From positions 1 to 7,936 of the forward strand of contig DSAK01000011.1 in the NCBI GenBank assembly GCA_011372825.1: DNA of 7,936 nt. The letters run 5' to 3'. The position numbers and the translations under genes were made by a program. Positions 1 through 5,765 of this stretch are shown here, one piece after another (within the stretch, counting starts at the first letter, position 1; each line of letters opens with the position of its first letter). A model generated the notes under the pieces. That model was given only the letters and a program-made list of their open reading frames with translations, was not told where the DNA came from and searched no databases. Origin of the DNA: Campylobacterota bacterium (lineage in GTDB: Bacteria > Campylobacterota > Campylobacteria > Campylobacterales > Sulfurovaceae).

Positions 1-2
1 GA

Positions 3-365
3 CCATATCTTAGCACATACTCCAAGCCACAAGCCCAGCAAAGATACCATGATATTTACAATCAGATAAAATCACTAGATTACGATGTGCTATATCTGTC
101 ATCCCCTGTGCCGAACCCCGCATTTTATATGACCGAGCTAGATGCAATGTATGTTTTGTTGATATCTACAAAACCCACTATCAACGGCTACTCGGGCAAT
201 AAGCCACCTCTCTATCCACTCTATGAAACCAATGATTACATGCAGTGGATCAACATAAACAAAGATGCATTCGATGATAAAGTATTATTAGTTTATGATA
301 CCACCACAAGCACACACAAGCTCATACCCATCTCTAGTGCAAAAAGCAAAAACACCAATCCATGA
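3..365 (+). CDS. C-terminal part of a membrane-bound glycosyltransferase-like protein (5' end outside window)
   Basis: The frame is open from the window edge (first full codon at base 3) to a TGA at 363-365, giving 120 visible residues. No convincing start is present: the GTG at 87 lies inside continuous coding sequence, so the gene begins upstream. The visible part has no obvious membrane helix and looks like a soluble, probably extracytoplasmic, C-terminal domain. It contains the phrase 'DAMYVLLISTKPTINGYSG' (NGYSG at 183-197) followed by KPPLYPLY. From memory, a similar 'DA...KPT.NGYSG..PP' pattern occurs near the C-terminus of uncharacterised multi-pass membrane proteins resembling GT-C (family 39-like) glycosyltransferases; no search was possible. 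Its stop overlaps the next gene's start by 4 nt (ATGA), so translation is probably coupled. The next gene is also a membrane GT-C-like protein, which supports a role in glycan assembly outside the membrane. The catalytic part is not visible, so the function is provisional. Confidence 0.7.
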   Translation, partial: PYLSTYSKPQAQQRYHDIYNQIKSLDYDVLYLSSPVPNPAFYMTELDAMYVLLISTKPTINGYSGNKPPLYPLYETNDYMQWININKDAFDDKVLLVYDTTTSTHKLIPISSAKSKNTNP

Positions 366-1693
366 AGACTACTGTTTCAACAAAATCAGTTTATTTGTTT
401 TTATTTACTTATTTGTTGCTTGCTGTGGTTGCTGGCGTTTATATCTATGGGGACCGCACCACATTAGATATTATCAGGTCGGACGGGTATGGATATTATT
501 CGTATTTAACAACTATTTTCATAGATGTCGACCTGTCGTTTAAGACAGCTATTTCTTCGATGCCTCATGGCCATACTATGCAATCCATAGGCTTATCTTG
601 GTACGAAATAACTGGAAATATACTGAACAAATACACAATGGGCGTAGCCATCATGCAGCTACCTTTTTTTATGATTGCTCATTTGTATTCCCTCGTGTTT
701 GGAGCTAGCGCAGATGGCTATTCGGCTCCATATCAGATAGCCATGTATATTTCAGCTGTATTTTATGCTTTTGTGGGCGTTTTGTACATGTATAAAACCC
801 TTTTGCTTTTTACCAAAGAAAAAATAGCATTAATTTCTTTGGTTGGAATTGTTTTTGGGACAAGCTTGTTTCATTACACTACCTTTGATGCAACCTTTTC
901 TCATGTCTATAGCTACTTTTTGGTTTCGTTGTTTGTATATAAAATATTATCTTATAGCAGCAATTATTATAAAAATTTAGATTTTTTTATTTTAGGTTTT
1001 ATATTTGGCATGATAGTTATCACTAGGGTTCCAAATGCAATTTTAGGATTACTGTTTTTTTATATTTTAATGAGCCATTACCATGACTCATCCCTTGAAA
1101 AGTGTAATGACTTCATCAAGCTAACTAGTAAGCTGATGTTTTCATCCTTTGGTGCTTTGGTGGCAATTTTACCATTATTGCTGTATTGGCACTACGCCAC
1201 TGGTAGCTTTTTGATTAATTCATACATAAATGAGGGGTTTAATTTTCTTGCGCCCGAATTAACAAATTATCTATTTTCGATAAGAAAAGGGTTATTTTTT
1301 TGGTCGCCATTGCTATTAGTTTCTTTATTTGGTTTTTTGTTTTTGGTTTCATTGCAAAAATATTCATTATTTGTACTTACTCTTTCTGTTTTTGTGTTAC
1401 ATGTATATATTAATGCTAGCTGGTGGAGCTGGTATTTTGGTGGTAGTTTTGGCAATAGAGTAGTGGTTGATATATTGCCAGTTTTAGCTATACCCTTAGC
1501 TGTCTGTTTAGATACAATGTACAAAAAAATAGAGATAAAATATCTAATAGCATTTGTGGTTTTCTTTTGTGTTATAAATATACTCTTGATGTATGCATAT
1601 TGGAGCGGATATATTCCATTTGATGGCACGACCGCTAAGGACCTTTTGATGATACCAGATAAAATTTTTATGGATATAAGAAGTCTATTGTAA
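362..1693 (+). CDS. Multi-pass membrane protein, GT-C-like glycosyltransferase
   Basis: 443 residues with roughly ten hydrophobic helices, the first at about residues 9-29. A loop follows carrying S40-D41-G42-Y43-G44-Y45-Y46. An acidic residue in the first external loop just after helix 1 is where GT-C enzymes place their catalytic Asp/Glu, so D41 is the candidate. Other notable motifs are DATFSHVYSYF (about 176-186), RKGLFFWSP (308-316) and the aromatic WWSWYFGGSFGNR (354-366), typical of polyprenyl-phosphate-dependent membrane glycosyltransferases and related uncharacterised proteins. The likely role is transfer of a sugar from a lipid-phosphate donor to a glycan on the outer face of the inner membrane. 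It starts at an ATG overlapping the upstream stop by 4 nt, without a Shine-Dalgarno sequence, so translation is probably coupled. A GtrB-type and a GtrA-type gene follow, making this a candidate for the sugar-specific (GtrC-position) transferase. The coding sequence is very T-rich, as expected for a hydrophobic protein. Donor and acceptor cannot be read from the sequence. Confidence 0.75.
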   Translation: MKTTVSTKSVYLFLFTYLLLAVVAGVYIYGDRTTLDIIRSDGYGYYSYLTTIFIDVDLSFKTAISSMPHGHTMQSIGLSWYEITGNILNKYTMGVAIMQLPFFMIAHLYSLVFGASADGYSAPYQIAMYISAVFYAFVGVLYMYKTLLLFTKEKIALISLVGIVFGTSLFHYTTFDATFSHVYSYFLVSLFVYKILSYSSNYYKNLDFFILGFIFGMIVITRVPNAILGLLFFYILMSHYHDSSLEKCNDFIKLTSKLMFSSFGALVAILPLLLYWHYATGSFLINSYINEGFNFLAPELTNYLFSIRKGLFFWSPLLLVSLFGFLFLVSLQKYSLFVLTLSVFVLHVYINASWWSWYFGGSFGNRVVVDILPVLAIPLAVCLDTMYKKIEIKYLIAFVVFFCVINILLMYAYWSGYIPFDGTTAKDLLMIPDKIFMDIRSLL

Positions 1694-1706
1694 AATACAA
1701 AAAAAT

Positions 1707-1711
1707 GGAGG
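1707..1711 (+). promoter_or_regulatory. Strong Shine-Dalgarno site (GGAGG) for the GtrB-like gene
   Basis: GGAGG lies 4 nt before the ATG at 1716, in the 22-nt gap after the preceding gene. It is the only near-consensus ribosome binding site in the first half of the window; the other junctions rely on overlapping stop/start codons. This gene can therefore be translated independently of its upstream neighbour. Confidence 0.8.
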
Positions 1712-1715
1712 TAGT

Positions 1716-2651
1716 ATGAATAAGCATAGCCTAATCGTCGTTACACCTGTTTACGAAGATACCAGTGCATCGCACCAGCTCTTTGCGGAGCTAGCTTCAA
1801 AGGTTGATGAAGATGTCTATATTGTAGCCGTAGATGATGGCTCTATCAAAGAACCGCTCGACATAGTGACCATTCGCAAAGCAGGCTTGGATGGAGTGGT
1901 GATTAGGCTAAAGAAAAACGTAGGACACCAAAGAGCGATTTCTATAGGACTTGGCTATGTGGCAGAGCGTATTGGCCCCAATCAAAGAGTAATAGTTATG
2001 GATTCTGATGGCGAGGATAAGCCAGAATCAATAAAACAGCTCTTGGATTCTTTGGATACACAAGATACTGATGTCTCTGTGGCCCAAAGAAAAAGTAGGG
2101 TAGAATCTATAAAATTTAAGGCTTTTTACTTAGTTTACAAGGCTATATTCTATATCCTATCAGGAAGAAAAATCAATTTTGGCAATTTTATGGCCTTAAA
2201 GTATGATGCCCTCAAACGCTTGGTACATATGCAAGAACTTGGTATCCACATAGCAGGGACGGTTTTGCTATCAAAGCTTAGGATTTCACCTGTCTGCATC
2301 GACAGGGGGGCTAGATACGCTGGGCAAAGCAAGATGAATTTTGTTGGCTTGGTGTTGCACGGATTTAAGGGGCTGATGGTTTTTGCTGAAGATGTGTTGG
2401 TTCGTGTTGGTATTGCATCTGCTGTTGTCGCAGGACTTGCTATAATGGCTAGTATTGTTGCTGTTGCGCTAAAAGTCCTTGGTTTTGCTACTCCTGGATG
2501 GTTTTCAGTAGCTATAGGTATACTTTTTTTGGTTTTTTTACAAACTGGCGCTATGACATTGATGATGCTAATGTTAACGGGTGTCGTCAAAAACAAAGGC
2601 ATAGAGCCACATGATTATCAAATTTTTATAGACGAAGCAATACATGCTTGA
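1716..2651 (+). CDS. GtrB/DPM1-type family 2 glycosyltransferase (polyprenyl-phosphate glycosyltransferase)
   Basis: 311 residues. The N-terminal GT-A domain (about 1-225) begins LIVVTPVYED, with the nucleotide-binding VDDGS at 39-43, NVGHQRAISIGLGYV at about 68-82, and the metal-binding DXD in MDSDGEDKP (D96, D98). R200-YAGQSKMN (to 208) matches the conserved 'R..G.SK' of dolichyl-phosphate mannose synthase-like and GtrB-like enzymes. Two hydrophobic helices follow (about 231-253 and 262-290). This layout is standard for GtrB/YfdH-type enzymes of about 310 residues, which transfer a sugar from a nucleotide donor to undecaprenyl phosphate on the cytoplasmic face of the inner membrane. It overlaps the GtrA-family gene by 8 nt, and GtrB with GtrA is a classic functional pair. 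The sugar is not determined by the motifs; the SDR encoded downstream at 3629 may supply it (inference). Confidence 0.9.
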   Translation: MNKHSLIVVTPVYEDTSASHQLFAELASKVDEDVYIVAVDDGSIKEPLDIVTIRKAGLDGVVIRLKKNVGHQRAISIGLGYVAERIGPNQRVIVMDSDGEDKPESIKQLLDSLDTQDTDVSVAQRKSRVESIKFKAFYLVYKAIFYILSGRKINFGNFMALKYDALKRLVHMQELGIHIAGTVLLSKLRISPVCIDRGARYAGQSKMNFVGLVLHGFKGLMVFAEDVLVRVGIASAVVAGLAIMASIVAVALKVLGFATPGWFSVAIGILFLVFLQTGAMTLMMLMLTGVVKNKGIEPHDYQIFIDEAIHA

Positions 2652-3024
2652 TTGTGAATTTAGTCGATACATCGCTAATGGGCTCGTAGCTACCGCTGTG
2701 CATTACGGGGTTTTGAATCTTAATATTCATCTGCTAGGTGTTGGCTCCTATGGTTTAGCGAATTTCATTGCTGCGTTTTTTGGTATAGCTATTTCTTTTG
2801 TAGGCAGTAGATATTTTGTATACAAAAATCATGTTAATTCACTAGGTTCACAGATATTAAGGTTTGGTGCTTTGTATGCTGGTATAGCTGCTCTACATGG
2901 GTGCGTTCTGTATCTTTGGTCAGATATTATTGGCTTTAGCTATCATTTGGGTTTTATTGTTGCAACGGGGCTGCAGGTTATGTTAAGCTATGTAGGTAAC
3001 AAGATTTTGGTGTTTAAGAAATGA
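2644..3024 (+). CDS. GtrA-family membrane protein (putative lipid-linked sugar flippase)
   Basis: 126 residues with four predicted transmembrane helices, the usual size for the GtrA family. Family signatures are clear: RYIANGLVATAVHY at 8-21, LANFIAAFFGIAISFVGSRY at 38-57 followed by FVYKN, and SYVGNKILVFKK at the C-terminus (115-126). GtrA proteins are thought to help flip undecaprenyl-phosphate-linked sugars across the inner membrane for O-antigen or teichoic/arabinogalactan modification. The ATG lies inside the 3' end of the GtrB-like gene (8-nt overlap), and its own stop overlaps the next start by 4 nt (ATGA), so translation is likely coupled on both sides. There is no strong ribosome binding site of its own. 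Family assignment is firm; the transport role is family knowledge and partly inferred even there. Confidence 0.92.
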   Translation: MLDCEFSRYIANGLVATAVHYGVLNLNIHLLGVGSYGLANFIAAFFGIAISFVGSRYFVYKNHVNSLGSQILRFGALYAGIAALHGCVLYLWSDIIGFSYHLGFIVATGLQVMLSYVGNKILVFKK

Positions 3025-3632
3025 AAATTAGTAGATTGGTTATTGGTATAGTTTTGTTTCTCGTGATTTTAGGCATTGTGTATGTGTTGCATCTAAGCTT
3101 TTTTAGGGTGGATGTAGTTTTTTATAGTGCTATTTTTGATGGTTTTTTGTCATCGATATTGGCTATTCTATTGATATGGAAAATAAAATATTTTGCATGC
3201 TTCAATCCATTCGAAAAAATCCAAATGGCTTTTATTTTTATGCTACTAGGCTACGTGTTAGCTATCTCTGTTCCGACCGTTATTGATAGATCCTTGTCGT
3301 TTTATATCCTCGAAAAACTTCAGCAAAGAGGCGGAGGAATAAAACAAGAGAACATGAAAGACGTTTTTATTAACGAATACATGGTAGAACATCGGCTTGT
3401 AGATGTACGCCTAACAGAGCAGTTATCATCAGGCACTATAGAGATAAAAAACGGATGCGTAATGCTGACAAAAAAAGGTGATAATTTGGCAAAAATTAGC
3501 AGATTTTTTAGAAAGAATTTGTTGCCAAAAAAACGTCTTCTTATGGGTGAATATACAAATGATTTGACAGATCCTTTTGCCCGCGAGTCTACTAATAATG
3601 ACCTAATTACGAACTATACATGTAAGGAATGA
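3021..3632 (+). CDS. Unrecognised membrane protein with three N-terminal helices and a soluble, winged-helix-like C-terminal domain
   Basis: 203 residues. Three hydrophobic helices (about 5-27, 32-54 and 66-87) are followed by a charged soluble domain (about 88-203). The sequence after helix 3, VPTVIDRSLSFYILEKL (84-100), leads into QQRGGGIKQENMKDVF and then RLVDVRLTEQLSSGTIEI (125-142), NGCVMLTKKGDNLAKI and RFFRKNLLPKKR. The order helix / helix / 'R..EQ...G.I' / short beta pair / 'LT.KG' resembles a winged-helix fold, where 'LT.KG' commonly follows the wing; this is an impression, not a search result. The domain probably faces the cytoplasm, given the basic RFFRKNLLPKKR stretch. It overlaps GtrA and the SDR gene by 4 nt each, so it is made together with them and is likely a component of, or regulator within, the same glycosylation module. 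No catalytic motif is visible. Function unknown. Confidence 0.8.
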   Translation: MKISRLVIGIVLFLVILGIVYVLHLSFFRVDVVFYSAIFDGFLSSILAILLIWKIKYFACFNPFEKIQMAFIFMLLGYVLAISVPTVIDRSLSFYILEKLQQRGGGIKQENMKDVFINEYMVEHRLVDVRLTEQLSSGTIEIKNGCVMLTKKGDNLAKISRFFRKNLLPKKRLLMGEYTNDLTDPFARESTNNDLITNYTCKE

Positions 3633-4516
3633 GCGTGAAACGCAAAAAAATATTAGTCACAGGTGGAGCTGGGTTTGTTGGTTCGCACTTGTGTGAGCGA
3701 CTTTCGATGAATCCAAATTATGATGTTTATAGCTTAGACAATTATTTTACTGGCAGTACGGCAAACCATGTGTCAAATGTCGAGTATATATGTGGAGATA
3801 CTGTAGATATCGCCAAACTAATCTCTTTTGCTCCAGACATGGTCTATCACCTAGGGGAGTACAGTAGGGTTGAGCAAAGTTTTCTAGATATAGAAAAAGT
3901 CTGGAAATACAATAAAGATGGCACCTTTGCTGTCCTCGAGTTTGCTCGAAAGGCAGGTTGCAAGATACTTTATGCAGGAAGCAGTACAAAATTCGGTGAT
4001 GGCGGACTGAGTAGAAACACAAGTCCATATGCTTGGAGCAAAGCTAGCAATACGGAATTGGTGATTAACTATGGTAGCTGGTATAATATTCCTTATGTGA
4101 TTACATATTTTTATAATGTATTCGGACCTAGGGAAATATCTATAGGGAAGTACGCAACATTGATAGGCTTATACAAAGAAAAAATGAAATTAAAATCCCC
4201 ATTGCCAGTAGTTAGCCCAGGCAATCAAAAACGTAATTTTACATATATAGGCGACATAATAGAAGGCTTAGTTTTGGTTGGCGAGAATGGCTATGGCGAT
4301 GAATTTGGAATAGGATCCGATGAGGCTCTTAGTGTTTTGGAAGTAGCTCGATTATTTGGTGGCCAAATCGACATGCTTCCAGAGCGTAGAGGTAACAGAA
4401 TGGGCGCCGAAGTGATAACCGATAAAACCAAAGCACTAGGATGGTCTGCTAAAACAATATTAGCTGATTATATAGAAACACTAAGAAAGAATAATTGGAA
4501 TGATGTAGCCACATAG
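3629..4516 (+). CDS. NAD(P)-dependent sugar-nucleotide epimerase/dehydratase (extended SDR)
   Basis: 295 residues. The N-terminal Rossmann motif TGGAGFVGSH (11-20) has the GxxGxxG pattern of extended short-chain dehydrogenases. The catalytic set is present: Ser/Thr in AGSSTKFG (116-123) and Y134-x-x-x-K138 in SPYAWSKA. FYNVFGPRE (161-169), and PGNQKRNFTYIGDIIEG (197-213), match the substrate-binding half of UDP-glucose 4-epimerase-like enzymes. It probably epimerises or dehydrates a nucleotide sugar in the cytoplasm; UDP-hexose 4-epimerase is the default guess, but the exact substrate is not readable. At 295 residues it is slightly short for the family yet complete. The start is ambiguous. 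The ATG at 3629 overlaps the previous stop (ATGA), but an AAGGA at 3624-3628 is directly adjacent to it and instead sits 6 nt before an in-frame GTG at 3635, which would give a protein two residues shorter. It is the last gene before a repeat-filled spacer. Confidence 0.88.
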   Translation: MSVKRKKILVTGGAGFVGSHLCERLSMNPNYDVYSLDNYFTGSTANHVSNVEYICGDTVDIAKLISFAPDMVYHLGEYSRVEQSFLDIEKVWKYNKDGTFAVLEFARKAGCKILYAGSSTKFGDGGLSRNTSPYAWSKASNTELVINYGSWYNIPYVITYFYNVFGPREISIGKYATLIGLYKEKMKLKSPLPVVSPGNQKRNFTYIGDIIEGLVLVGENGYGDEFGIGSDEALSVLEVARLFGGQIDMLPERRGNRMGAEVITDKTKALGWSAKTILADYIETLRKNNWNDVAT

Positions 4517-4524
4517 ACCCTCAT

Positions 4525-4607
4525 GGATCCTTCAGCTACGCCTCAGGGTGACAGGGATGGTCATTCTGAACACCATCCCCCGTCATTCTGAGCGCAACGA
4601 AGAATCC
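4525..4607. repeat. Imperfect inverted repeat built from REP-like units
   Basis: The left arm at 4525-4552 (GGATCCTTC...CTCAGGGTGAC) is an imperfect reverse complement of the right arm at 4582-4607 (GTCATTCTGAG...GAAGAATCC). Between them is an exact 8-bp stem: GGGATGGT at 4554-4561 and ACCATCCC at 4572-4579, with a 10-nt loop. A second partial unit, GTCATTCTGA (4560-4569), is a direct repeat of 4582-4591. The whole stretch can fold into one long hairpin. The same CTCAGGGTGA core recurs at 7749-7758 and 7775-7784. These are REP-like palindromic units, probably degenerate. No T-tract follows, so a simple intrinsic terminator is not supported, though the structure could protect the upstream mRNA 3' end. 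Confidence 0.85.
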
Positions 4608-4630
4608 ACCTAAGGACAAAAACATATAAG

Positions 4631-4644
4631 AATCCATGTGGATT
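4631..4644. repeat. Short palindrome AATCCA-TG-TGGATT
   Basis: Two 6-bp arms (4631-4636 and 4639-4644) separated by TG form a near-perfect palindrome about 26 bp upstream of the proposed -10 box at 4670. The left arm partly repeats the 'AGAATCCA' at the edge of the REP-like element (4601-4608), so it may be another repeat remnant. Its spacing would also suit an operator. Neither role can be established from sequence alone. Confidence 0.35.
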
Positions 4645-4669
4645 AACCAAACTAAAATTAAACATTCTA

Positions 4670-4675
4670 TATAAT
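4670..4675 (+). promoter_or_regulatory. Putative sigma-70 -10 box (TATAAT) for the gmd operon
   Basis: A perfect TATAAT lies in a strongly AT-rich stretch about 53 nt upstream of the gmd ATG. No good -35 hexamer is found 16-18 nt upstream. That is common for housekeeping promoters in Campylobacterota, which depend on the -10 and AT-rich upstream DNA, but it also lowers confidence. Its position after the repeat element and before gmd suggests a separate transcription start for the gmd-reductase-GT4 genes. Confidence 0.45.
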
Positions 4676-4717
4676 AAACTTTTAAATCAGTGTTCTAGAC
4701 TGAGTATCTAAATAATG

Positions 4718-4722
4718 GGTGA
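4718..4722 (+). promoter_or_regulatory. Shine-Dalgarno site (GGTGA) that decides the gmd start
   Basis: GGTGA, part of the extended anti-SD complement, sits 5 nt upstream of the ATG at 4728. An alternative in-frame GTG at 4719 lies inside this site and has no Shine-Dalgarno sequence of its own. The ATG at 4728 also gives the family-typical N-terminus MKKAIITGITGQDG. Confidence 0.65.
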
Positions 4723-4727
4723 ATTTC

Positions 4728-5762
4728 ATGAAAAAAGCGATTATTACGGGCATTACAGGACAAGATGGTGCATATCTAGCACAGCTATTGCTGGATAAGG
4801 GTTATGAAGTCTATGGTACGTATAGGCGAACAGCATCAGTGAACTTTTGGCGCATGGATGAGCTGGGTATTACATCCCGCCCTCATCTTCACCTTGTAGA
4901 ATATGACCTAACAGATCAAGCTAACACTATCAGAATGGTATCTTCAATCCAGCCAGATGAGATATACAATCTCGCCGCTCAGAGCTTTGTGGGAGTTTCG
5001 TTCGAGCAACCTTTAGCTACTGCGCATATAACAGGTCTCGGTGCGGTGCACTTGCTTGAAGCGATTCGCATTGTTAATCCAACTATCAAATTTTATCAAG
5101 CATCCACATCAGAAATGTTTGGCAAAGTCCAGGAAATCCCCCAGCGAGAATCCACACCATTTTATCCACGTAGCCCTTATGGAGTAGCCAAATTGTACGC
5201 CCATTGGATGGTTATCAATTACCGTGAATCATATGATATTTTTGGATGTAGTGGTATATTGTTTAATCATGAATCACCGCTACGAGGGCGCGAGTTCGTA
5301 ACACGCAAGATAACCGATACAGTAGCCAAAATCAGCCTAGGCAAGCAAGATTGTCTCGAGCTTGGCAACATGGACGCTAAGCGCGATTGGGGATACGCCA
5401 AAGACTACGTAGAAGGCATGTATCTCATGCTTCAGGCGGATGAGCCAGGTACCTATGTTTTGGCGACAAATCGAACTGAAAGCGTTAGGGATTTTGTGAC
5501 TATGGCGTTCAAGGCCGTTGGTGTACATATATCTTTTAGTGGCGAGGGAGAAAACGAAATCGGTATAGACCAGGCTACGGGCAAAACAGTAGTTAGGGTA
5601 AATCCAAGATTCTACCGACCTGCTGAGGTTGATTTGCTTATAGGCGACCCGCACCATGCCAAAGCAAAACTAGGCTGGGAACCAAAGTGTACTCTCGAGG
5701 AATTATGTGCCATGATGGTTCGCGAGGATTTGAGGCGAAATAAAATTGGTTTTAGCTTTTAG
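4728..5762 (+). CDS. gmd: GDP-mannose 4,6-dehydratase
   Basis: 344 residues from the ATG at 4728, the usual family length. It converts GDP-D-mannose to GDP-4-keto-6-deoxy-D-mannose in the cytoplasm using NADP(H). The dinucleotide-binding motif TGITGQDG spans 7-14. YRRTASVNFWRM (32-43) and YNLAAQSFVGVSF (80-92) are family-typical. The active-site set is complete: T127 and E129 in ASTSEMFG, then Y151-x-x-x-K155 in SPYGVAKLYA. LFNHESPLRGREFVTRKIT (178-196), RDWGYAKDYVEGMYLML (219-235) and FYRPAEVDLLIGDP (295-308) are hallmark GMD segments. The preceding spacer carries a possible promoter, and the reductase gene follows after 3 nt, so this is the first gene of an operon that turns GDP-mannose into a 6-deoxyhexose donor. 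No defects are seen. Confidence 0.97.
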   Translation: MKKAIITGITGQDGAYLAQLLLDKGYEVYGTYRRTASVNFWRMDELGITSRPHLHLVEYDLTDQANTIRMVSSIQPDEIYNLAAQSFVGVSFEQPLATAHITGLGAVHLLEAIRIVNPTIKFYQASTSEMFGKVQEIPQRESTPFYPRSPYGVAKLYAHWMVINYRESYDIFGCSGILFNHESPLRGREFVTRKITDTVAKISLGKQDCLELGNMDAKRDWGYAKDYVEGMYLMLQADEPGTYVLATNRTESVRDFVTMAFKAVGVHISFSGEGENEIGIDQATGKTVVRVNPRFYRPAEVDLLIGDPHHAKAKLGWEPKCTLEELCAMMVREDLRRNKIGFSF

Positions 5763-5765
5763 ATT

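Noticed and set aside
295..543. Plus-strand open frame overlapping the start of the GT-C-like gene
   Set aside because: It is out of frame with two well-supported genes that share an ATGA junction, and its product resembles no protein.
1267..1629. Minus-strand open frame opposite the GT-C-like gene
   Set aside because: It is a shadow of a T-rich membrane-protein gene; the translation is Lys/Asn/Thr-rich with no domain or ribosome site.
2150..2602. Minus-strand open frame opposite the GtrB-like gene
   Set aside because: It is antisense to a clear GT2 gene, with low-complexity composition and no recognisable motif.
4525..4607. Intrinsic (rho-independent) terminator
   Set aside because: The hairpin is strong, but no run of T residues follows either arm, and the sequence matches a dispersed repeat instead.
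4525..4607. CRISPR array
   Set aside because: The repeats are inverted, few and imperfect, with no regular spacers and no cas genes nearby.
4719..4727. GTG at 4719 as the start of gmd
   Set aside because: It lies within the GGTGA Shine-Dalgarno site for the ATG at 4728, and the ATG gives the family-typical N-terminus.
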